A stretch of DNA of 23,248 bases from UBA8752 sp964223495. GTDB taxonomy: Bacteria > Bacteroidota > Bacteroidia > Flavobacteriales_D > Sanyastnellaceae. The DNA is taken from assembly GCA_964223495.1 (NCBI GenBank), contig CAXQGL010000014.1, forward strand, positions 1 to 23,248. Reading direction: 5' to 3'. Below the pieces are notes generated by a model, which searched no databases, had not been told where the DNA came from, and saw nothing but the letters and a program-made list of their open reading frames with translations. Below, one piece after another: positions 15,562 through 22,412 of the stretch. How positions within the stretch are numbered: the first letter of the stretch is position 1; every line of letters starts with the position of its first letter. The position numbers were made by a program, and so were the translations under genes.

Positions 15562-16986
15562 TCAATCGTACCGCCTCGGTACCAACCATTGATTCTTGAA
15601 GAAGGGGTGCAGGGTGAATCCCATGAGGAATCCCAAGCCTCCCTCGCTGAGGCCTCCGTCGGGTTCGCCGGCGAAGGTGTTGCTCCACATGACAGCGGCG
15701 TTCAGACTCGACCCCGACCTTGACCCAAGCATGGGCAAGGACCAACCGGCACTCCATGTCTCCGAAGTGATGGTCCCCCGATCGAGCAGCAGATAACCGC
15801 TCTGGCTTCGATAGCCGATGCTGTATGTGGACCGCTGCCACACGTTTCGGGCATCATCCAATCCCTTCGGCGTCAGGGTCATGCCCAGGGAGATGCCCTG
15901 ATCATCGGCCCAGGATACACCCGGATCCAACACCTCATCCGTCACGGTCGACCACCGGGCCCTGCGCCATTCGGCTCCGATGCGCCACCGGGCCCCGCTC
16001 CGGGCATTCTGTTCCCATTCAAGTCCGATCATCAGCTCCAGTGGGAGCTGAAGCGTGAAGGTCTCCTCCGTAGCGTGCACTGAATCCACCTCCAACGGTC
16101 CGGTGGAGAGGGTCTGCCAGGAGGCCCAGCGGGTCGAGCGGTTGGTGGAATGCGCCCGGCCCAGCCGCGCTACGGCTCCAGCGCGAATCAGCGAGCTTGA
16201 TACGAGCTTTCGGTCCTTGTCGAAGCTGGCCGCCACGAGTTGCTCGCGGATCAACCCCAGGCTGAAACCAGCATTCCGATGGACTTCATCCGTCTGCACC
16301 CTCGTGTCCACGAAAATGGGGTTGGCGATGTCGATGGTCCGCGCGCGGACCATGCTGCCGAACACCTGCTCGAATCGGGCGCCGATGGCCGTGCCGCTCA
16401 TGATGATGCGCACGCTGTCGGTGACCGTGCCCTGTTCATCGGTGAACATGCGCCAGGTCGTGCCCTCCCATCGGCGGGCATATCCCATATGTGCCTGGGT
16501 CAACCCGCCTGAGCCGGAATATTGGATCCGATACTCGTCGGCCACACCATCCGTCAAGGTCTGGGATACGTCATATCCGGATTGTGACCGGGGTTGCAGG
16601 CCGAAGGTGAAGGCCGACTTTCCTCCTGCGCGCTTGAGGGCGAAGGCCACCTGGGTCAACCCGCCCAGTTCGCCCTTCGTGATGGAATCCCCTTCCATGA
16701 TGCGTTCGGATCGGATGTGGAATCCTCCTGAGAATGTCGTGCGGGTCAAGAAGGCGGCCGCAGCGGGGTTGACCGTATTCAAGTGACTTCTGTCCGCCCA
16801 TGCGGCCCCTACCTGACCCATGCCCAACTGGGCCACACCGGCTCCGGACTGCAGATGACCGAGACCGAATCGGGAATAAGGCGCATAGGTGGATTGGCCC
16901 CAGACCTCCCCGAAAGGCAGCATTGCAAGCATCAGTGCGGCCAGAGTCGGAACCGGGGAAAGTCGCGTGGGTCGTATCATGGGCAT
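15562..16986 (-). CDS. outer-membrane beta-barrel protein
   Basis: A 474-residue protein with a signal peptide (about residues 1-30, ending VWG) and predicted cleavage before Gln31. The mature part begins 'QSTYAPYSRFGLG' and continues with 'GMGQVGAAWADRSHLNTVNPAAAAF', the pattern of FadL/PorV-like barrel proteins of Bacteroidota. The remainder is a series of alternating amphipathic strands rich in Trp, Tyr, Arg and Gly. It probably forms a 14-strand-class barrel, but ligand or cargo is unknown. The ATG at 16986 overlaps the coaX stop as TGATG; ATG 16980 is the alternative. A 115-base gap with a promoter-like element separates it from the TPR gene. Confidence 0.82.
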   Translation of the reverse strand: MPMIRPTRLSPVPTLAALMLAMLPFGEVWGQSTYAPYSRFGLGHLQSGAGVAQLGMGQVGAAWADRSHLNTVNPAAAAFLTRTTFSGGFHIRSERIMEGDSITKGELGGLTQVAFALKRAGGKSAFTFGLQPRSQSGYDVSQTLTDGVADEYRIQYSGSGGLTQAHMGYARRWEGTTWRMFTDEQGTVTDSVRIIMSGTAIGARFEQVFGSMVRARTIDIANPIFVDTRVQTDEVHRNAGFSLGLIREQLVAASFDKDRKLVSSSLIRAGAVARLGRAHSTNRSTRWASWQTLSTGPLEVDSVHATEETFTLQLPLELMIGLEWEQNARSGARWRIGAEWRRARWSTVTDEVLDPGVSWADDQGISLGMTLTPKGLDDARNVWQRSTYSIGYRSQSGYLLLDRGTITSETWSAGWSLPMLGSRSGSSLNAAVMWSNTFAGEPDGGLSEGGLGFLMGFTLHPFFKNQWLVPRRYD

Positions 16987-17771
16987 CACTCGTTGAGCAG
17001 CAGGGCGCCACCGCGAAGAACGAGATTCGGGTCTGCGAAAGTCCGCCATCCGCCCAAACCATCAAAATGTGCGGCGTCTCCTCCGGTGACGACCACTCCT
17101 GCGCCGGAGTCTTGTGCCATCAGGGCGCGGACGACGGCTTCGACGGCTTGCCTTGTCGCCCATGGAATTCCGGCGCGCAATGCCCCGTCCGTGGAGGTGC
17201 CCAGCGCGCCTTCGGGGCCGGGGTCCACATCCCAGATTCCGGCAGCATCGGAACTGATGACAGGCAGACCCGCGTGTTCCATTGAGGAAGCTTGAAGCCC
17301 CAATCCGGGGAGAATGGCTCCTCCACGCCAAAGACCGGGCGACAACAGGTCTACGGTGATGCAGGTCCCCGCATCGATGATGATGAAACTTGCATCAGGG
17401 TCCTGACGATGGCAGGCGATGGCCGCTGCAATGCGGTCGGCGCCCGGGTGGCCTGTGGTATAGCCGATCTTGAAACCTGCATTTCCGACAACGTCGAGGG
17501 TGGAAATCCGTGTCAACCTTCCTGCGGAGGATGCCGTGAAGCGGGCCTTCCAACCCTCACCTGCAGCGGGCGGGGGCGGTCGGTCGATTACCCACGCTTC
17601 CGGATGAACGGTCTCCGCCATCATCCAGTCCGGGAATTCGGCTCCGGACCAGTCCAGTTTCCGGGAGGCAGCCAAAGCGCTCCAGCGAATGCTCCCGGTC
17701 GCGGTGACGTGTCCGCCCTCGACAAGACCGAATTTCAAACGGGTTCCGCCAGGGTCGAGCAGGAGCCTCAC
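16986..17771 (-). CDS. coaX: type III pantothenate kinase
   Basis: CoaX phosphorylates pantothenate, the first step of coenzyme A synthesis, and belongs to the ASKHA fold. The start is taken as GTG at 17771, which overlaps the upstream stop as GTGA and places the first aspartate at residue 6, as in other CoaX proteins; GTG 17777 would add two residues. Motifs present are phosphate-1 'LLLDPGGTRLKFGL' (D6), 'TGHPGADRIAAAIA' with the catalytic Asp, and 'IIIDAGTCITVDLL', followed by the 'GGAILPGLGLQASSM' glycine-rich turn. The phosphate-1 motif reads D-P-G-G-T where D-x-G-N-T is usual. At 261 residues the length is normal. It follows the gldE-gldD fusion and is coupled to the barrel gene by a TGATG overlap. 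Confidence 0.93.
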   Translation of the reverse strand: MRLLLDPGGTRLKFGLVEGGHVTATGSIRWSALAASRKLDWSGAEFPDWMMAETVHPEAWVIDRPPPPAAGEGWKARFTASSAGRLTRISTLDVVGNAGFKIGYTTGHPGADRIAAAIACHRQDPDASFIIIDAGTCITVDLLSPGLWRGGAILPGLGLQASSMEHAGLPVISSDAAGIWDVDPGPEGALGTSTDGALRAGIPWATRQAVEAVVRALMAQDSGAGVVVTGGDAAHFDGLGGWRTFADPNLVLRGGALLLNE

Positions 17772-19657
17772 AGCCACAGGAGATTCGCCATGAGATGCTC
17801 GATGTCCACTTCCATGCGGGAGACCACCGGGGCAATGGAATCCCCATTCGGTCGGACCTCGAAGTACAATGCTCCCCTCAGGAATTGATCACGGCCATCC
17901 GTGCACAGGAACTGCAGCGGGCTGGCCGCGTCACCGGCAATGCGCCACATCGTCGATTGCCCTCCATTCTGGTATTCCCGCTGTCTCACCTGAATGGCAT
18001 CCGCCTTGACTTCGTGCTCATAGGCCAGTTTGAAAGCATCCTCCGATACGGCTTCCAGATCCACACCGCCGGCATAGGTGCAGTGAACCCTCGCCCGATA
18101 TTCCGGATAGACCAGGTTGAACCAACAGCTGTCCGGGGCGAAATCCCGCACCTGCTCGAGCATTGCCGAGGAAGACACGGGCAAGGTGACGGGACAATCC
18201 AGCGCCACCTGCATGAAGGCCGTGTCGTGAACGGCGATGCGGAAATAGCCGGCGGGTCGCGGCACCGATGGTGGTGAGGAACAGCCCACGCCCAGCCCGA
18301 AGCAGCACAGGAGCAGCAATGTGCCCAGACCTCCGCGTCCGATGGTACCGGAATCAACGCTGCCTCCGTCCTCCAACGGGAGGACCACTTTCACCTGAAG
18401 GACCCTGCGTCTGTCGGCCGCCTCAGTCACCAGCTTGATGCCATTGAAGAACAGGGTCTCGCCGGGTTTGGGCAGCCGGGCCAATTGCTCCACGACGAAT
18501 CCTCCCAAGGTGTCGCTTTCGCCCTTGGCGGATTCGAATTGGCTGCCGTCGATGTCGAGGATGCGGTAGGCGTCGACCAGGGCGGTCTTGCCCTGGAAGA
18601 CCACCGTGCGCTCATCGATGCGCGAGTACAGGACGTCCTCATCGTCGAATTCATCCGAGATGTCCCCCACGATTTCCTCGATGACATCCTCAAGCGTGAC
18701 GATGCCACTGGTTCCTCCGTATTCGTCCACGACGACGGCGAGGTGCACCTTCATCGACTGAAAGTCCCTCAGCAGGTCATCGATCATCCGGTTCTCGGGA
18801 ACGAAGAAGGGCTGCCTCATGAGTAAATTCCAATCGAAATCCGATGCGTTTCGGTGTGGCAGCAGGTCTTTCGCATAGAGCACGCCCCGGATCTGGTCGA
18901 GCCCTTCCTCATGAATGGGCACGCGGCTGAACCCGGATTCGGCCATGGCGGACTTGAGGTCCACCCAGGGCAGGTCGTGCGCAAAAGAGGTCACGTCCGT
19001 TCGAGGCCGCATGATCTGTTTGACATCCTTCGATCCGAAGTTGACGATGCCGCTGAGGATGCGGTTCTCTTCCTCCGTCCTTTCACCGGAGTCGGTGACG
19101 TTCACCGCGTGTTCCAGGTCTTCGACCGACAGTTCGGGGGCCATTCCGGAACGGGGGGAGAGCCATGAAGCCATGGCATTGAGGGGCTGCCAGACCGGAC
19201 GCAGGATGCCCTTTGAAATGCTGAGTACCCGTGCCATTCGCTCGGCGAGCGCGCGGGGGTATCGGTTGGCGTAGACCTTGGGCAGGACCTCGCCGAACAA
19301 CACGATCAGAAAGGTGACCCCGAACACGTGAAGCAGGGTGCCCACGACCGGAGGAAGGTCTCCGAGCCAGTGCTGGAGCAGGACAGTGGACAACAGGATG
19401 ATGAGGATGTTGACCGTGTTGTTGAGCACGAGAATGGTGGCGAGCAGTTGGCGCGCGCCGCGCTCCGCATCGGGGGTGTTCAGCAATGACAGGACGAGTC
19501 TGGACCGGCCATCCTCTGACTCCTCCAATAATTTGCGTTCCTGCGGATCCAGAGAGAAGAAGGCGATTTCGCTGCCGGAGATGAAGGCGCTCGCCAGCAG
19601 GAGCAAAAGCGAGGCCGAGGCCGCGATCCACAGGTGGATTCCGGAGAGGTCGACCAT
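17768..19657 (-). CDS. GldE-GldD fusion, gliding motility protein
   Basis: One open frame of 629 residues joins two proteins that are normally separate. Residues 1-427 are GldE: a CNNM membrane domain ('SAFISGSEIAFFSL', 'LNNTVNILIILLS', 'FGEVLPKVYA'), a CBS pair with 'VHLAVVVDEYGGTSGIVTLEDVIEEIVGDI' (304-333), and a CorC_HlyC end ('DTLGGFVVEQL'). Residues 428-443 are a Gly/Ser linker. Residues 444-458 form a hydrophobic helix ending 'LGVGC' (C459), the GldD lipoprotein signal. Residues 460-629 are GldD: 'PRPAGYFRI', 'LDCPVTLPVSSSA', 'CWFNLVYPEYRARV', 'LAYEHEVKADAI', 'HLMANLLW'. GldD is needed for gliding and type IX secretion in Flavobacterium. The ATG at 19657 overlaps the ssb stop (TGATG); the end overlaps coaX. 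An internal TTG at 18376 could also start a free GldD. Confidence 0.9.
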   Translation of the reverse strand: MVDLSGIHLWIAASASLLLLLASAFISGSEIAFFSLDPQERKLLEESEDGRSRLVLSLLNTPDAERGARQLLATILVLNNTVNILIILLSTVLLQHWLGDLPPVVGTLLHVFGVTFLIVLFGEVLPKVYANRYPRALAERMARVLSISKGILRPVWQPLNAMASWLSPRSGMAPELSVEDLEHAVNVTDSGERTEEENRILSGIVNFGSKDVKQIMRPRTDVTSFAHDLPWVDLKSAMAESGFSRVPIHEEGLDQIRGVLYAKDLLPHRNASDFDWNLLMRQPFFVPENRMIDDLLRDFQSMKVHLAVVVDEYGGTSGIVTLEDVIEEIVGDISDEFDDEDVLYSRIDERTVVFQGKTALVDAYRILDIDGSQFESAKGESDTLGGFVVEQLARLPKPGETLFFNGIKLVTEAADRRRVLQVKVVLPLEDGGSVDSGTIGRGGLGTLLLLCCFGLGVGCSSPPSVPRPAGYFRIAVHDTAFMQVALDCPVTLPVSSSAMLEQVRDFAPDSCWFNLVYPEYRARVHCTYAGGVDLEAVSEDAFKLAYEHEVKADAIQVRQREYQNGGQSTMWRIAGDAASPLQFLCTDGRDQFLRGALYFEVRPNGDSIAPVVSRMEVDIEHLMANLLWL

Positions 19658-20079
19658 CAGAACGGCAGGGATGAATTGTCCATGGGCTCGGGACCTGAAG
19701 GACCTTGCTTCTTGGCATCCCCGGTCCCTTCATCGGTGCTTTTTCCGTCCTTGGGCGACAGCATTTCGAGCCGGTCGGCTATGATCTCCGTGGCGCGTTG
19801 CTCCGCGCCATCTGAGGATTGCCAGGTCCGCGTACGCAGTTTGCCTTCGATGTACACCTGCTGCCCCTTGTCGAGGTGCCGGTCGGCGATTTCGGCCAAT
19901 TCCCGCCACAGGACGACCTGATGCCACTCGGTACGCTCATGCACTTGCCCTGACTTGTCCTTGTATCGTTCGGAAGTGGCGAGGGACAGTTTGCACATGG
20001 CCTGGCCGCTTTCCAACCAGCGCAGGGCTGGTGGTTTACCGAGCCGACCAATGAGCATCACCTTGTTCAATCCGGGCAT
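19657..20079 (-). CDS. ssb: single-stranded DNA-binding protein
   Basis: A 140-residue SSB that coats single-stranded DNA in replication, recombination and repair. The ATG at 20079 is chosen because it gives the standard start 'MPGLNKVMLIGRLGKPPALRW'; a TTG three codons upstream is unlikely. The OB fold spans about residues 4-108, with 'TEWHQVVLWRELAEIADRHLDKGQQVYIEGKLRTRTW' as the central motif. The disordered tail ends 'MDNSSLPF', a slightly changed form of the acidic D-D-x-P-F tip that recruits partner proteins. The gene lies between mutY and the gldE-gldD fusion, the arrangement known from Flavobacterium. Its stop overlaps gldE by one base, and it starts 48 bases after mutY. Confidence 0.96.
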   Translation of the reverse strand: MPGLNKVMLIGRLGKPPALRWLESGQAMCKLSLATSERYKDKSGQVHERTEWHQVVLWRELAEIADRHLDKGQQVYIEGKLRTRTWQSSDGAEQRATEIIADRLEMLSPKDGKSTDEGTGDAKKQGPSGPEPMDNSSLPF

Positions 20080-20127
20080 GTGGCGCAAAGTACCGAAGGG
20101 TGCCTCAGCCCCCCTTGTTGCAAAGCC

Positions 20128-21231
20128 TCAAATCTTCACAATCCACGCCCTCAATTCAGGGAGGACCTTGTCAATCAGCCGCGGCCAATTGGCCGCGCCG
20201 TGTTCCATGTCGACCCACCGCCCATCCGTCTCCTGCCGTTGTGGCCCTGAAACCGGAGGATCGGACAAGGAGAACCACGCGGTCATCCTGCGGTGGGTCA
20301 GCACGTGCTTCACCGGCCCGAATCTCGGAGGTCGATTTTCCGGGCCCGGGGCAAAAAGGCCGGTGTCCAATTCGGGAGGTTGGATGGACATGGCGCAGGG
20401 AAACGACTCGAGTTGCGCCCAGATTCCGGTCTCGGGGCGCCGTTCCACCCACCACTGCATTTGGCCATCCTGATGCTTCCGCAATGGAATGGAGAACAGG
20501 ACCTCCATTTCCACGGCCTTCTTCTTGGGCATCTTGACCGGCCTTTCGAAGACGGTGCCCCTCTCCCTGGACAGGCAGCCATGGGAAATCGGGCAGCTTT
20601 CGCATTTCGGAGCCCGCGGCGTGCAGACCAGTGCACCAAGTTCCATCCAGGCCTGGTTCGAATCGCCGGGCGCATCGGGATCGATGTGGGCTGCGCATGC
20701 GGCATCGACCGCTTCGCGACCCGCCTTTCGGTCCACAGGGTCCGTGATGTCGTACAAGCGGGACATCACGCGCTGGACATTCCCGTCGACCACGGGGACG
20801 GCCTCCCGATGGCAAATGCTGGAAATGGCCGCTGCCGTGTATGCTCCGACACCGGGCAAGCTCCGCCATTCCTCCGAAGTGGAGGGGAGCACGCCTCCAA
20901 ATTCCGTGACCACGTGTTTTGCCGCATTGTGGAGGTTGCGCGCCCTGCTGTAGTAGCCGAGCCCCTTCCACAATGCCATGACTTCGTCGGACGGGGCCGA
21001 AGCGAGGTCGTGAACCGTCGGAAAGGCAGCCATGAATCGCTCCCAGTAGGCCGTGCCCTGATCCACCCGCGTCTGTTGCAGGATGACCTCCGACAACCAC
21101 GTTGCATAGGGTTCAGGAGCCGAGCGCCAAGGCAGGGGACGGGCATTGGAGCCATACCAATCCAGCAATGCGGCGGTCAGTGGGTGGCGCTGAGTCACAC
21201 CCAAAGATGGCCATTCGCAATGTGGCTTCAT
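20128..21231 (-). CDS. mutY: A/G-specific adenine glycosylase
   Basis: A base-excision repair enzyme that removes adenine mispaired with 8-oxoguanine. The ATG at 21231 gives 367 residues, the normal length. The helix-hairpin-helix domain has 'WLSEVILQQTRV' with the catalytic E48, the hairpin 'LPGVGAYTAAAI' (125-136), and the catalytic D149 in 'VPVVDGNVQRVMSR'. The 4Fe-4S cluster cysteines are C203, C210, C213 and C219 in the C-x6-C-x2-C-x5-C pattern. A C-terminal NUDIX-like 8-oxoG recognition domain (about 235-365) includes 'VKHVLTHRRM' where the usual FSH motif reads LTH. It heads the long minus-strand run and is divergent from HU across a 94-base region. Confidence 0.96.
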   Translation of the reverse strand: MKPHCEWPSLGVTQRHPLTAALLDWYGSNARPLPWRSAPEPYATWLSEVILQQTRVDQGTAYWERFMAAFPTVHDLASAPSDEVMALWKGLGYYSRARNLHNAAKHVVTEFGGVLPSTSEEWRSLPGVGAYTAAAISSICHREAVPVVDGNVQRVMSRLYDITDPVDRKAGREAVDAACAAHIDPDAPGDSNQAWMELGALVCTPRAPKCESCPISHGCLSRERGTVFERPVKMPKKKAVEMEVLFSIPLRKHQDGQMQWWVERRPETGIWAQLESFPCAMSIQPPELDTGLFAPGPENRPPRFGPVKHVLTHRRMTAWFSLSDPPVSGPQRQETDGRWVDMEHGAANWPRLIDKVLPELRAWIVKI

Positions 21232-21251
21232 GTCATCTCCCTCCCATGACT

Positions 21252-21259
21252 TATTTTTG
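21252..21259 (+). promoter_or_regulatory. -7 promoter element for the HU operon
   Basis: TATTTTTG is an exact match to the Bacteroidota -7 consensus TAnnTTTG. It lies 66 bases before the HU start in the mutY/HU divergent region and implies a 5' leader of about 60 bases. No clear -33 TTG lies at the expected distance. The bases after it (CCGGCCC) are the same as those after the TPR promoter element at 15512. Confidence 0.5.
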
Positions 21260-21325
21260 CCGGCCCATTGAGTGGGATTCAACCGATTGACATTCAAATC
21301 ATCCAGCAAGGTGACTGATAACAAG

Positions 21326-21616
21326 ATGACCAAGGCGGACCTCGTGAGCCGCATTTCGGACAAGACAGGAATTGAACGCCAGGACGTTCAGGCGGCCGTG
21401 GAGGCGTTCATGGAGTCGGTACGCGACTCTCTCGAGAGTGGACATAACGTGTATTTGCGCGGTTTCGGCAGTTTCATCATCAAGCGTCGCGCCAAGAAGA
21501 CCGGCCGTGACATCCTGAAGAACAAGACCATCGAAATCCCCGCACACAACATTCCATCATTCAAGCCGGCCAAGAGCTTCATGGAGAACGTGAAGTCAAA
21601 GGTCTCGGCCAACTGA
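21326..21616 (+). CDS. HU/IHF-family DNA-binding protein
   Basis: A 96-residue nucleoid protein that binds and bends DNA as a dimer. The ATG at 21326 gives the standard start 'MTKADLVSRISDKTGI'; an upstream in-frame ATG would add 18 unrelated residues. The helical base is followed by 'YLRGFGSFIIKRR' and the DNA-binding arm 'KKTGRDILKNKTIEIPAHNIPSFKPAKSF', in which the usual 'GRNP' tip reads 'GRDI', as in the Bacteroidota HU type. It is the first gene of a plus-strand operon: the TPR gene begins 10 bases after its stop. Confidence 0.95.
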   Translation: MTKADLVSRISDKTGIERQDVQAAVEAFMESVRDSLESGHNVYLRGFGSFIIKRRAKKTGRDILKNKTIEIPAHNIPSFKPAKSFMENVKSKVSAN

Positions 21617-21626
21617 TCTACCCAAC

Positions 21627-22247
21627 ATGTCAAACGGATCATCCAACAACCGCACCGTACCCCTCATCATCGGGGGGTTGTGTGTGGTGCTGGCTGTGCT
21701 CGTCTGGCAAGTGATTCCCAGAAGTCCTGAGGCTTATGCCGAGCCCGACCTCCCAGTAGCGCTTGATGCAGTCGGGGACTCGGATCCGGTCCAGGACGCC
21801 ATAAACCAGGTCAACGGCCCGAATCCCATGGCGGGTATTCTGGCCTTGAAAGCGTTGGCCGAACAAGACCCCCCGAACGTGGATGCCGTCATCGAACTGG
21901 GTCGGTTCAGCATCCAATCCGGACAGATCGACAAAGCCAGGGAGCGCTTTGCGCAAGCCATTGAGCTGGCCCCTGATCGGTCCGAACCCCTGATCCAGCT
22001 GGGCATGCTGGAGCTGGACGGCGGAGCTCCCGCCGAGGCCCTGATTCATTTCGAGCGCGCGCTCGTCGTGGACAGTGCTGCAAACAATGCCTGGTTCTTC
22101 CAGGCACAATGCCACGAGCGCCTCGGAAATCCGGGCTTGGCGCTTGCCAGTTACAGGCGGTTTCTCCCGCTTTCTCCGGATACCGTGATTGAGGCGGCGG
22201 TGCAACAACGCATCGTCCTCCTCGAACAGAATTCAACGAACTCATAA
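21627..22247 (+). CDS. membrane-anchored TPR protein
   Basis: A 206-residue protein. An N-terminal transmembrane helix (about residues 10-31, 'TVPLIIGGLCVVLAVLVWQVIP') anchors it in the inner membrane, with the rest probably periplasmic. About residues 75-200 contain three to four TPR units ('NVDAVIELGRFSIQSGQIDKARERFAQAIELAP', 'SEPLIQLGMLELDGGAPAEALIHFERALVVD', 'AWFFQAQCHERLGNPGLALASYRRFL' in part). It is likely an adaptor for an envelope complex, but no partner can be named. It lies 10 bases after HU and 11 bases before the small basic protein gene, in one operon. Confidence 0.87.
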   Translation: MSNGSSNNRTVPLIIGGLCVVLAVLVWQVIPRSPEAYAEPDLPVALDAVGDSDPVQDAINQVNGPNPMAGILALKALAEQDPPNVDAVIELGRFSIQSGQIDKARERFAQAIELAPDRSEPLIQLGMLELDGGAPAEALIHFERALVVDSAANNAWFFQAQCHERLGNPGLALASYRRFLPLSPDTVIEAAVQQRIVLLEQNSTNS

Positions 22248-22258
22248 AATCTCCTACT

Positions 22259-22351
22259 ATGCCTAGTGGAAAAAAGCGCAAGCGCCATAAGATGGCCGTG
22301 CACAAGAAGAAGAAGCGTCTACGCAAGAACCGTCACAAGAAGAAGAAGTGA
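22259..22351 (+). CDS. 30-residue basic protein, AURKAIP1/COX24 (mS38)-like
   Basis: A very small ORF encoding 30 residues, about 19 of them Lys, Arg or His. It begins MPSGKKRKRHKMAVHKKKK and ends in a KKKK tail. The pattern K-K-R-x-x-x-K-M-x-x-H-K-x-x-K-R-L resembles the AURKAIP1/COX24 domain, found in mitochondrial ribosomal protein mS38 and in the tiny bacterial small-subunit protein bS22. It is therefore probably a ribosomal small-subunit component. The ATG sits 11 bases after the TPR stop, in an operon with HU and rng. The coding call rests on this family resemblance, operon spacing and composition. It is easily missed by gene finders because of its length. Confidence 0.8.
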   Translation: MPSGKKRKRHKMAVHKKKKRLRKNRHKKKK

Positions 22352-22358
22352 CGCAACA

Positions 22359-22397
22359 GGTGGCGTCACAAGGGCTTTCCCCTCGCGTGATGCCGCC
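22359..22397 (+). promoter_or_regulatory. leader hairpin upstream of rng
   Basis: Arms GGTGGCGTCAC (22359-22369) and GTGATGCCGCC (22387-22397) pair over 11 positions, including a U-G and a G-U pair, around a 17-base loop that has an inner GGG/CCC match. The structure lies 7 bases after the small basic protein stop and 15 bases before the rng GTG. No T run follows, so a regulatory or RNase-processing role is more likely than termination. Confidence 0.5.
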
Positions 22398-22412
22398 GTC
22401 ATGTATTGACGC

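Noticed and set aside
14409..15599. Open frame of 396 codons on the plus strand
   Set aside because: Antisense to the secreted TPR gene. The Gly/Leu/Val-rich translation is what the opposite strand of Ala/Lys/Glu-rich helices produces.
18270..18390. Frameshift or missed stop explaining the GldE-GldD joint
   Set aside because: The frame stays open with a plausible linker and complete domains on both sides, and no ATG in another frame gives a better GldD start. An assembly error cannot be excluded without reads, so it is kept as the main refuting test and not as the call.
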